A stretch of DNA of 15,534 bases, from positions 1 to 15,534 of the forward strand of contig CALWFX010000078.1 of assembly GCA_944377765.1 (NCBI GenBank). The letters run 5' to 3'. The stretch is from an uncultured Clostridia bacterium. Lineage in GTDB: Bacteria > Bacillota > Clostridia > Christensenellales > UBA1242. The notes under the pieces are model-generated. The model did not search any database, was not told the origin of the DNA, and saw only the letters and a list, made by a program, of their open reading frames with translations. This document shows, one piece after another, positions 6,342 to 12,833 of the stretch; the first letter of the stretch is position 1, and each line of letters begins with the position of its first letter. The translations under genes and the position numbers were made by a program.

Positions 6342-7229
6342 ATGAATTGGTTTGAACAAATTTTAGCGGGTTTAGATGGAAAAATGGAAACTCCAACTGC
6401 ATTTGGATGGTTTCATTTGATGTGTTGGTTTTTGGTTATTGTGATAACTGTGCTTTTGTGTATGTTTGCAGTTAAACTTCGTCATAATAAAGAACAACTT
6501 GCAAAGTATACAAGAATTGTTGTTTTGACATTTGGAATATTAGTGATACTTTTGGAAATTTATAAACAACTTAACTTTTCTTTCACGCCTTCGGAAGATG
6601 GTGGAACTTGGAAATATCAATGGTATGCTTTTCCTTTTCAATTTTGTTCCACTCCAATGTATGTTGCTCTTGTTGCAGGTTGCGTCAAAAAAGGTAAATT
6701 CCAAGAGTTTTTATATTCATACTTAGCAACTTTTGCCCTTTTTGCTGGGCTTTGTGTTATGTTCTATCCTGGGGATGTTTTTGTCAGCACCACTGGAATT
6801 AACATTCAAACAATGGTTTGCCATGGTGGTATGGTTGTTATGGGCATTTTCTTATGGTTCTCAGGGCAAGTTAAATTTGAATGGAAAACAATTTTGAAAG
6901 CACTTTCAGTTTTTTGTGTTTTGGTGACAATGGCACTTATTATGAATATCATTTTCCACTCCACAGGAAAAACAGATACATTTAATATGTTCTTTATAAG
7001 CCCATATTTACCTTGCACTTTGCCAATTTTAAGTATGATTTTTGATGCTGTTCCTTATCCAATATTTTTGCTAATTTATATAATCGGCTTCACACTTGCT
7101 GCATTCATTATGCTTGCTTGTGCAATGGGAATAAATAAACTTATAAAAAGTCAAAAAAGAAATCATATTGCAATGGAAGATAACTCTTCAATGGACATAA
7201 TTTTTGATTGTTTGAAAACTAAACCTTAA
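6342..7229 (+). CDS. YwaF/TIGR02206-like integral membrane protein (paralog 3 of 3)
   Basis: 295 aa, the longest of the three, with about seven membrane segments. The motif is F-P-F-Q-F-C (97-102): the usual histidine is replaced by glutamine while the cysteine is kept. The later membrane histidine is H161, 59 residues after the cysteine. It has a long loop with tryptophans (about 80-96) before the motif. The tail S-M-D-I-I-F-D-C-L-K (283-292) matches the two paralogs. The ATG overlaps the coupling region of the preceding stop (GAGGT at 6333-6337 is the ribosome site). It ends at a bidirectional terminator. If the histidine takes part in catalysis, this paralog may differ in activity from the others. 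Confidence 0.78.
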   Translation: MNWFEQILAGLDGKMETPTAFGWFHLMCWFLVIVITVLLCMFAVKLRHNKEQLAKYTRIVVLTFGILVILLEIYKQLNFSFTPSEDGGTWKYQWYAFPFQFCSTPMYVALVAGCVKKGKFQEFLYSYLATFALFAGLCVMFYPGDVFVSTTGINIQTMVCHGGMVVMGIFLWFSGQVKFEWKTILKALSVFCVLVTMALIMNIIFHSTGKTDTFNMFFISPYLPCTLPILSMIFDAVPYPIFLLIYIIGFTLAAFIMLACAMGINKLIKSQKRNHIAMEDNSSMDIIFDCLKTKP

Positions 7230-7248
7230 ATAATTCATATTAATGAAA

Positions 7249-7274
7249 AAAAGATAATGAAAACATTATCTTTT
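7249..7274. terminator. Bidirectional rho-independent terminator
   Basis: AAAAGATAATG (7249-7259) pairs perfectly with CATTATCTTTT (7264-7274) around loop AAAA. T-rich sequence follows on both strands (7271-7290 forward; the complement of 7245-7252 in reverse). It lies between convergent genes and overlaps the stop of the minus-strand gene. Confidence 0.85.
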
Positions 7275-7659
7275 ATTTCTTTTTTTGGAATTTGCCGTCT
7301 TTTTTATGTATTATAACTTTAAGATTTTGAGAAGCACAAAGTTCCTTAACTCTTGTCAATGCCTCTTCTTTTGTGGAGTATGAAGTGATAACTCTTTTTG
7401 CTCCATCTTTTTTTATTTGCCAAGTTCTATCTTCTTTGTTATAGATTACTCTGTATATGCTCTTTTTTTCTTTTTTCTCAGGTTTTTCTTGTTCAGCGTT
7501 TTCAACTTCCTTTTTAACCTTAGGCTCTTCCACTTTTTTTGTGGATTTTTTTACTTCTTTTTTTACAGGTTCAGCAACTTCATTTTCTTCTTTAACAGCA
7601 TTTGTTTTTTCAACTTTGGCAGTTTTTTCTTCTTTCTTCTTTTTTCCAAACAACCACAT
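7273..7659 (-). CDS. DUF2188-domain protein with Lys/Glu-rich N-terminus
   Basis: 128 aa. Residues 1-5 are a short hydrophobic M-W-L-F-G. Residues 6-67 are almost entirely Lys, Glu, Val and Pro and must be disordered or helical. Residues 68-126 form a compact domain with the DUF2188 pattern: Y-R-V-I...W-x-I-K-K-D-G-A-K-R, S-T-K-E-E-A, then V-I-I-H-K-K-D-G-K. DUF2188 domains are small beta-alpha-beta folds of unknown role, found in many bacteria. AAGGAG at about 7672-7667 precedes the ATG. It lies downstream of the unknown gene at 7722 with no terminator between, so they may share a transcript. Long open frames on the opposite strand here reflect the repetitive AAA/GAA codons and are not genes. 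Confidence 0.8.
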   Translation of the reverse strand: MWLFGKKKKEEKTAKVEKTNAVKEENEVAEPVKKEVKKSTKKVEEPKVKKEVENAEQEKPEKKEKKSIYRVIYNKEDRTWQIKKDGAKRVITSYSTKEEALTRVKELCASQNLKVIIHKKDGKFQKKK

Positions 7660-7721
7660 AATTTTTCTCCTTTATCTTATTCACTATATATTTTATAACT
7701 TTTTAACTTAAAAATCAATAG

Positions 7722-8105
7722 TTAATTTTCATAAAGGGCAAGATAAATTTCCTTTGCAGTGTTAATTGCTTTAAATAAATTTTTAACAGCAATGTTTTTC
7801 ACAATATCTTCTTCGGCAGAAAGATAGGAGCCGAGTGCCATATTGATTTCATTTAAAGACTTAATAAGTTCCATGTTGTTTGGATAGTCATAATCGTTAG
7901 TTTCTTGTATGTTTTCACCAATCGCTTCTTCAACTTCTTTAAAGCAATCATTTATTAAGGCTTTCATAAGAATTTGCCCATTTTTGCTAAACTTTTGAGC
8001 ATCTTGAATTTCTCCATCATTCATTTTCATTTCGCTTTGGATAAAATTATTGCAAGCATTTGCAGTTGTTTCCAAAAGTTCTGATATTACATCTGAATTT
8101 GCCAT
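7722..8105 (-). CDS. Uncharacterised soluble helical protein
   Basis: 127 aa, acidic, with no membrane segment. It is predicted all-helical by composition, with two long amphipathic stretches (about 3-60 and 75-124). The last segment alternates hydrophobic positions in a coiled-coil-like way. No motif is recognised. The ATG at 8105 follows AAGGAG (about 8115-8110). A near-consensus promoter at 8139-8166 drives it, and it diverges from mscS-dinB. It probably continues into the DUF2188 gene 62 bases downstream. Function unknown. Confidence 0.72.
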   Translation of the reverse strand: MANSDVISELLETTANACNNFIQSEMKMNDGEIQDAQKFSKNGQILMKALINDCFKEVEEAIGENIQETNDYDYPNNMELIKSLNEINMALGSYLSAEEDIVKNIAVKNLFKAINTAKEIYLALYEN

Positions 8106-8138
8106 GACATCTCCTTAAACTTCATATATTTCATAATA

Positions 8139-8166
8139 ATTATAGCAGTTTTTCCTTGGAAATCAA
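8139..8166 (-). promoter_or_regulatory. Promoter for the minus-strand pair 8105-7273
   Basis: On the minus strand TTGATT (8166-8161) and TGC-TATAAT (8147-8139) are 16 bases apart with an extended -10. The leader would be about 27 bases. Confidence 0.7.
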
Positions 8167-8194
8167 AATAGTTTGATTAATTTATATTTTTTGT

Positions 8195-8222
8195 TTGAAA
8201 TAATTTAAAAAAGAGTTATAAT
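8195..8222 (+). promoter_or_regulatory. Promoter for mscS-dinB
   Basis: TTGAAA (8195-8200) and TATAAT (8217-8222) are 16 bases apart. Transcription would start near 8229, at the first base of the ribosome site AAAGGAG (8228-8234), giving a very short leader. It is back-to-back with the promoter at 8139-8166, 28 bases away. Confidence 0.72.
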
Positions 8223-8242
8223 TTTTTAAAGGAGAACAAAAG

Positions 8243-9331
8243 ATGGATTGGCAAGGTATTTGGAATGATATTGTGAATTTCTTCACAACGAATGCTTGGA
8301 ATATACTTTTCTTTTTTGTAATACTTATTGTTGGAATAATTTTAATCAAGATTATTCTTACTGTTTTAAGAAAAATTTTATCAAAAACAAAAATGGAAAA
8401 AATTGCACAACAATTTATTTGCACAGCAATTAAATTTTGTTTGTGGCTTGTGTTGATACTAATTTTATTAAGTCAGATAGGTATTGAAATTACAGGAATT
8501 TTAACTGCAATAAGTGCGTTAATTTTGGCAGTGGGCATGGCGCTTGAAAGCAACATGGCAAATCTTGCAAATGGTATTGTTATGATTTCCAACCATATGT
8601 TTAAAAAGGGAGACTATATTATTGTGGATGGTGTGGAAGGCAATATCATGGATATCAATTTCCTGTTCACAACACTGATGACAACTGATAATAAGAGAGT
8701 TACCATTCCAAACTCAACTCTTGTCAATAGCAGTGTTATGAACCTTGGCGCAAATGCAAAAAGAAGAATTGAATTAACTTTTTCTGTTGCATATGAAAGC
8801 GATATTGAACTTGTGAAAAAAATTGTTATTGATGTCATGAAAAGTGATGGAAGAGTTTATCTTGACCCAGCACCATTTTGCAGACTCAAAACAATGAATG
8901 CTTCAAGCCTTGATTTTTTTGCAAATTGCTGGTGTGATAATGAAGATTACTGGGATGTCTATTATTACATAATGGAATGGACGTATAACGAATTTAAACG
9001 TCACAACATTTCTGTGCCATTCAATCAACTTGAAGTAAGAGAAAGAAAAGATAAAGTTAAAAACATTGTGGTTGGGAAATCTTTGCCAAAACGTGTGGAA
9101 AAAGAAAGAGTTGAAAAGCCTTCAAATGATATTTTTTCAACTTTTAAGAAAATGACAAGACGCGAAAAAAGAAAGGATAAAAAACTTAAAAAACAACAAA
9201 CAAAGGAAAATAAAATAGAAGAAACGAATTTTGAAGTTGTTGTTAATAGTAAAAAAGAAAATAATAAAATAAACGCTTTGGAAAATAAAGAAAAAAAAGA
9301 AAGTAAATCTAAAAAGAAAAATAAGAAATAA
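8243..9331 (+). CDS. MscS-family mechanosensitive ion channel
   Basis: 362 aa. MscS channels open under membrane tension and release ions and solutes during osmotic downshock. Three membrane segments are visible (about 20-42, 62-80 and 86-108). The third is the glycine/alanine-rich pore helix with A-V-G-M-A-L-E-S-N-M-A-N-L. The beta domain follows (about 115-180) with F-K-K-G-D-Y-I and V-T-I-P-N-S-T-L-V-N, then the alpha/beta C-terminal vestibule to about 265. The last 95 residues are an extra, very basic Lys/Asn/Glu tail beyond the usual small-MscS length of about 280. It starts the mscS-dinB operon with its own promoter. The tail probably lies in the cytoplasm; its role is unknown. Confidence 0.93.
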   Translation: MDWQGIWNDIVNFFTTNAWNILFFFVILIVGIILIKIILTVLRKILSKTKMEKIAQQFICTAIKFCLWLVLILILLSQIGIEITGILTAISALILAVGMALESNMANLANGIVMISNHMFKKGDYIIVDGVEGNIMDINFLFTTLMTTDNKRVTIPNSTLVNSSVMNLGANAKRRIELTFSVAYESDIELVKKIVIDVMKSDGRVYLDPAPFCRLKTMNASSLDFFANCWCDNEDYWDVYYYIMEWTYNEFKRHNISVPFNQLEVRERKDKVKNIVVGKSLPKRVEKERVEKPSNDIFSTFKKMTRREKRKDKKLKKQQTKENKIEETNFEVVVNSKKENNKINALENKEKKESKSKKKNKK

Positions 9332-9339
9332 AATGGTTT

Positions 9340-10548
9340 ATGGAAAAAAGAGATATATTGCATTGCGATTTAAATAATTTTTATGCCAGTTGTGAATGCT
9401 TAATAAATCCTTCTTTAAAAGGTTTGCCTGTTGCAGTGGGCGGGCGTGAAGAAGATAGGCATGGGGTTATTGTTGCCGCAAACTATGAGGCAAAAAAGTT
9501 TGGCGTGCATTGTGGTGTAACAACTTATCAGGCCAAAAAATTGTGTCCCAATTTAAATATTTGCCATTCAAAATTTGATGTATACAACAAATATTCAAGG
9601 CTTGTTAGAGCGATTTATGAAGAATATACCGACCAAGTGGAAGTTTTTTCAATTGATGAATGTTTTTTGGATGTAACACATAGCAAAATTTTTGGAACAC
9701 CTGTTCAAATTGCCAATGAAATTAGAGAAAGAGGTAAAAATGAGATTGGACTGACGATTTCAGTTGGGGTGACTTTCAACAAGACTTTTGCTAAAATTGG
9801 CAGTGATTTAAAAAAGCCTGACGCCACCACTGTGATAACAGAAAGCAACTTTAAAGATAAAGTTTGGCGTCTGCCAGTTGAAGATATGTTTGGCGTTGGC
9901 AGAAAAACACAAGAAAAACTTTTGAAAATGGGCGTTAACACAATTGGCGATTTGGCAAAACTGGACAGAAAATTTTTGAATGAAGAATTTGGAAAGGTTG
10001 GAGAAGAATTATATAAAAAGGCAAATGGACTCGATGACGATAAAGTGAGTTATGTTACTGACGAGATTATTCCAAAAAGTATTGGTAACAGCACCACTTT
10101 TTATAAAGATTTAACAGAAAAGAAAGATATTGAACTTGGTTTTATGGTGTTAAGTGAAAGTGTAACTGAAAGAATGATAAAAAAGGGTATCAAATTGGCA
10201 AGGACTTTGTCTATTGTTGTTAGAGATAGCGACTTAAAGTTTTATCAGCGTCAAAGCAAAATTACTCCATCAAGAGATAGTTCATATTTTGCAAAAATCG
10301 CCACCAAACTTTTTTATGAAAGTTTTTCCCATTTAAAAAAAATTCGACTTTTAGGAATTACAGTCAGCGGATTTGAAGAAGAAAATCAATTATCTTTTTT
10401 TGATGAAAAGAAAAGTGAAGTTGATGAAGTTATGTTTAAAATTCGAGATAAGTTTGGGCATAATAGCATAAAGCGCGGAAGTGCGTTGACAAATGAAAAA
10501 ATTGCAAAGGCTTTAGATAGAGTGCAACTTGACAAATATGAAGAATAA
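9340..10548 (+). CDS. dinB: Y-family translesion DNA polymerase (DNA polymerase IV/DinB type)
   Basis: 402 aa. It copies past damaged bases with low fidelity. The first catalytic aspartate is D10 in H-C-D-L-N-N-F-Y-A-S-C-E; five residues on, Y15 is the expected steric-gate residue that excludes ribonucleotides. D106 and E107 in S-I-D-E-C-F complete the metal site. The helix-hairpin-helix region (about 180-215, F-G-V-G-R-K-T) and little-finger domain (about 245-345) follow. Q-L-S-F-F at 350-354 matches the beta-clamp-binding consensus. The ATG at 9340 fits the family N-terminus but has no Shine-Dalgarno sequence; it lies 8 bases after the mscS stop, so translation is probably coupled to mscS. 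No LexA-type box was recognised upstream. The form is the DinB-like type common in Firmicutes. Confidence 0.93.
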   Translation: MEKRDILHCDLNNFYASCECLINPSLKGLPVAVGGREEDRHGVIVAANYEAKKFGVHCGVTTYQAKKLCPNLNICHSKFDVYNKYSRLVRAIYEEYTDQVEVFSIDECFLDVTHSKIFGTPVQIANEIRERGKNEIGLTISVGVTFNKTFAKIGSDLKKPDATTVITESNFKDKVWRLPVEDMFGVGRKTQEKLLKMGVNTIGDLAKLDRKFLNEEFGKVGEELYKKANGLDDDKVSYVTDEIIPKSIGNSTTFYKDLTEKKDIELGFMVLSESVTERMIKKGIKLARTLSIVVRDSDLKFYQRQSKITPSRDSSYFAKIATKLFYESFSHLKKIRLLGITVSGFEEENQLSFFDEKKSEVDEVMFKIRDKFGHNSIKRGSALTNEKIAKALDRVQLDKYEE

Positions 10549-10573
10549 AAGGAGAATGTTAATTTTATTAAAT

Positions 10574-10606
10574 AAAACATAAGTATTGACAATGCTTATG
10601 TTTTTT
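10574..10606 (+). terminator. Terminator of mscS-dinB, overlapping the next promoter
   Basis: AAAACATAAG (10574-10583) pairs with CTTATGTTTT (10595-10604), and the stem can extend inward by TATT/AATG around GAC. A six-T run at 10601-10606 follows. The top of the hairpin contains TTGACA (10586-10591), the -35 box of the next gene. Confidence 0.82.
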
Positions 10607-10614
10607 GTTAACAT
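10586..10614 (+). promoter_or_regulatory. Promoter for a leaderless transcript of the gene at 10621
   Basis: TTGACA (10586-10591) is a perfect -35. TGT-TAACAT (10606-10614) is an extended -10, 17 bases away. Transcription should begin at about 10620-10621, which is the ATG itself. No ribosome site precedes that ATG. Confidence 0.6.
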
Positions 10615-10620
10615 ATTGTC

Positions 10621-11811
10621 ATGAATGAGATTTTAAAACCAATTGGAAAAGACATTTATAAATGCAAAATAGTAACTGGAGATGACTCTTGCGAGTTAGT
10701 AAAGGTTTTTAAATTTATGGAATGTAAAGGTCAGCAATATCGCCCTAATCGCACCAGATGGGAAAACATCAATCCTATCAGAATTTTGGAAAGTGATGAT
10801 GACTATGCATATGCTATCACTCAAGGGCTTAACACTTCTCCTGAAGAAATTGGAATTGCCGATGAAGGCTATTTTGATGGTAAAAAACATAAAGTAGCAC
10901 CAAAAATTCTTAAAATAAAAAGTTATGTTTTAAGAAAGTTTAAGGGAAATTTAAACGATGCATTACTCTTTAAAGTTATATTACATCCAGAAAGCCCAAA
11001 AGAGAATTTTGATAAAACCAAAGAAAATTATTTTTCTTCGTTCAGTTCCTTGATGCTTAACCAAGATGTGGAAGATATGTTGCAATTACAAAGGTTTGAT
11101 ATTTCAGGACATCCACATGATAATTGCACCCAGGAAAAGGACTTCGTTACAAATTCTGATGAAGAAAGAGAGTTATATTTAAAATATTTTAGCAAGCAAG
11201 CAGGTTTTCCACATTTTCATTTTTGGAATGTTAATGGACTGGATAAGTTTGCAATTTCAGCGGATAATTTATTAAAATACATTGTAGATTTATTAACTGA
11301 AAAAGACTATCGTTTAAATGTATATTCTCTAGGAATGCCATTTTTATATATTAAAAAGCGAACAGCTCAAATTGAAGAAAAGGTTGAAAATAAAGTTTTT
11401 AAAGGTGTTCCAACCATTGCTCCAGACAGAAAAGATTTATATATATCTTATGATAAAATGATAAGGGAAATTGCTGGTCAAACTGATTTTGAGGCAGACA
11501 AGCAACTTTCCAAAGATTATGTAAGGTTTATGGGCAGACAATTTGAATTTATGGATAATTTAAATGAGTTGTTTGGACAATTTAAGCATGGCGAAAGAAA
11601 AATATCTTCAATTTTAATTGACTGTATTTATAAATTAAAATTAATAAACTTTTTTGATAAACGAGTGGTAAACAGCGAGAATAACAAAAATTTAAGTGAA
11701 GAAATGTTTAATTTTGCCATTGAATCAGAGTTAGATTTAGGAAACAGGCTTTTAGGGGATAACATTAAGTTTAAAGATTACTCACAAGATAATGATGATA
11801 AAGAAAAATAG
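10621..11811 (+). CDS. Uncharacterised 396-aa soluble protein with two HxH clusters
   Basis: No family recognised. It has no signal peptide or membrane segment and is charged throughout. Visible features are a short cysteine set in the N-terminal 40 residues (C15, C24, C35), S-G-H-P-H-D-N-C at 162-169 and F-P-H-F-H-F-W-N at 196-203. The two histidine pairs about 34 residues apart could bind a metal or form an active site. The C-terminal third (about 270-370) is helical, with an acidic tail. The ATG at 10621 has no Shine-Dalgarno sequence and coincides with the predicted transcription start. The gene stands alone between two terminators. Candidates such as a metal-dependent hydrolase or an accessory (phage-like) protein cannot be distinguished here. 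Confidence 0.75.
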   Translation: MNEILKPIGKDIYKCKIVTGDDSCELVKVFKFMECKGQQYRPNRTRWENINPIRILESDDDYAYAITQGLNTSPEEIGIADEGYFDGKKHKVAPKILKIKSYVLRKFKGNLNDALLFKVILHPESPKENFDKTKENYFSSFSSLMLNQDVEDMLQLQRFDISGHPHDNCTQEKDFVTNSDEERELYLKYFSKQAGFPHFHFWNVNGLDKFAISADNLLKYIVDLLTEKDYRLNVYSLGMPFLYIKKRTAQIEEKVENKVFKGVPTIAPDRKDLYISYDKMIREIAGQTDFEADKQLSKDYVRFMGRQFEFMDNLNELFGQFKHGERKISSILIDCIYKLKLINFFDKRVVNSENNKNLSEEMFNFAIESELDLGNRLLGDNIKFKDYSQDNDDKEK

Positions 11812-11819
11812 TGATTTTT

Positions 11820-11946
11820 AGCCAAAACTTTTGAAATAATTAAGGTTTCAGTGTTTAGGGGAAATAAAAAATTGGTGTTTTTAACACACCAATTTTTTAT
11901 TAATTACTTAAATCAAAATATTTAAATTTTAATTTAAGTTTTGGCT
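11820..11946. repeat. Eleven-bp inverted repeat enclosing nested hairpins
   Basis: AGCCAAAACTT (11820-11830) and AAGTTTTGGCT (11936-11946) are perfect reverse complements. Between them lie a small hairpin (TGAAA 11832-11836 with TTTCA 11846-11850), the terminator at 11866-11898 and another hairpin (ACTTAAAT 11906-11913 with ATTTAAGT 11932-11939, plus an inner AAAAT/ATTTT). The last one competes with the outer stem. Confidence 0.45.
11866..11898. terminator. Bidirectional rho-independent terminator
   Basis: A 13-bp stem (AAAAAATTGGTGT at 11866-11878 with ACACCAATTTTTT at 11886-11898) encloses a seven-base loop. T tracts are present on both strands, so it can end both the 396-aa gene and the convergent gene at 11960. 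Confidence 0.88.
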
Positions 11947-11959
11947 TTTTAAATAAAAT

Positions 11960-12712
11960 TTATTTTTTCTTTGCTTTTGCAAAAACTTTTAAAATTTGAA
12001 GAATTAATTTTAATATACTTAAAATCAAAACTATAACATCTGACACAATGTAAAGTCTTAATAACTCTTTTAATGTGGCAACTTCTTGTTCGCTAAAAAT
12101 GTTTGCACTTTGCAATATTTCCACTGCTTGTGCGTTTGCTTTTTTCTCAACTTTAATGTTAACGATTTGCAAAACAAACACAAGAAAGTAAAATCCAATT
12201 CCAACAAACAAACCTATTATTGTAGGGATACCAGTAAATTGTGTTACAAAATCTATAATAAGACCAATAATGATTGATAGATAGAAGAGTAGTGGGGTGA
12301 ATAGTGTTAAAATTTGTAAAACATATCTAAAAATAAAACTTTTGTCTTTGTTTTTATGTTGAATTGCAAGACAAACTTTTTGTGTAACAATACCAACAGC
12401 GGTTACAGAAGATGAGTTCAAGATATTCTTTCTTAAATATATTGTTTTTTTCATTACACTATAATGATTTCCAAAAAGCAATATTCTTCTGAAAAAACCT
12501 AATTTTTTGATTTGAACATTTTGTAGCCCATTTGCATCAAGCAAAGACCTTGCTGTTTGCTGTGAAGTTAAACCATTTTCTAAAGGTGTTTTATTAAATT
12601 TTTTATATTTCACAATCAAGGTAATTTGCACAATAAGTGCAACAACTAGAGCAACAACAATAATTCCTGAAACTATCATTATTGCAAGCTCAAGTCCACT
12701 TAAATCTCCCAT
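11960..12712 (-). CDS. Degenerate YugP-type membrane metallopeptidase homolog lacking the zinc motif (pseudoenzyme)
   Basis: 250 aa, full length for the YugP family (Zn_peptidase_2), which are membrane proteins with a HExxH zinc protease site. Family landmarks are present: L-T-x-x-x-x-A-R-S-L-L-D-A-N-G-L (48-63), S-V-T-A-V-G (102-107), A-I-Q-H (116-119), V-E (188-189) and a C-terminal double helix (about 220-243). The position of H-E-V-G-H in true members is Q-K-V-C-L here (111-115), so both histidines and the glutamate are gone; the codons at 12382-12368 read clearly and the frame is intact. Membrane segments lie at about 10-33, 130-152, 163-184 and 223-243. It should be proteolytically inactive and may bind or regulate a partner. 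AAGGAGA precedes the ATG. It shares a palindromic promoter region with the divergent gene at 12834. Confidence 0.82.
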   Translation of the reverse strand: MGDLSGLELAIMIVSGIIVVALVVALIVQITLIVKYKKFNKTPLENGLTSQQTARSLLDANGLQNVQIKKLGFFRRILLFGNHYSVMKKTIYLRKNILNSSSVTAVGIVTQKVCLAIQHKNKDKSFIFRYVLQILTLFTPLLFYLSIIIGLIIDFVTQFTGIPTIIGLFVGIGFYFLVFVLQIVNIKVEKKANAQAVEILQSANIFSEQEVATLKELLRLYIVSDVIVLILSILKLILQILKVFAKAKKK

Positions 12713-12732
12713 AATAATTTCTCCTTAAATTG

Positions 12733-12762
12733 ATTATATTATATGAATAAATAATAAGTCAA
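12733..12762 (-). promoter_or_regulatory. Promoter for the YugP-like gene
   Basis: On the minus strand TTGACT (12762-12757) and TATAAT (12738-12733) are 18 bases apart. A second TATAAT (12743-12738) is too close to the -35. The -35 lies inside the left arm of the palindrome. Confidence 0.65.
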
Positions 12763-12794
12763 ATAAATTTGCTAAATATTTGACTTATTATTTA
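12748..12794. repeat. Perfect 18-bp palindrome between divergent promoters (putative shared operator)
   Basis: Bases 12748-12765 are the exact reverse complement of 12777-12794; the core of each arm reads AATAAGTCAAATA or TATTTGACTTATT. The spacer is 11 bases, with a further three-pair TTT/AAA inside. The -35 box TTGACT of each divergent promoter sits in one arm at the same distance (11.5 bases) from the centre at 12771. A dimeric regulator bound here would control both genes at once. Confidence 0.72.
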
Positions 12795-12808
12795 CAAATT
12801 GTTATTAT
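12780..12808 (+). promoter_or_regulatory. Promoter for the gene at 12834
   Basis: TTGACT (12780-12785) and TATTAT (12803-12808) are 17 bases apart. An alternative TATAAT at 12806-12811 has a 20-base spacer. The -35 lies inside the right arm of the palindrome. Confidence 0.6.
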
Positions 12809-12833
12809 AATATAAAAAATTAAGGAGGGGTAG

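Noticed and set aside
7417..7711. Plus-strand phenylalanine-rich frames opposite the DUF2188 gene
   Set aside because: They are antisense shadows of repeated AAA/GAA codons, without ribosome sites or protein-like composition.
10550..10582. AAGGAG followed by a tiny frame (about 8 aa) after dinB
   Set aside because: The ATG is only about one base from the AGGAG and the frame runs into the terminator; probably a leftover ribosome site.
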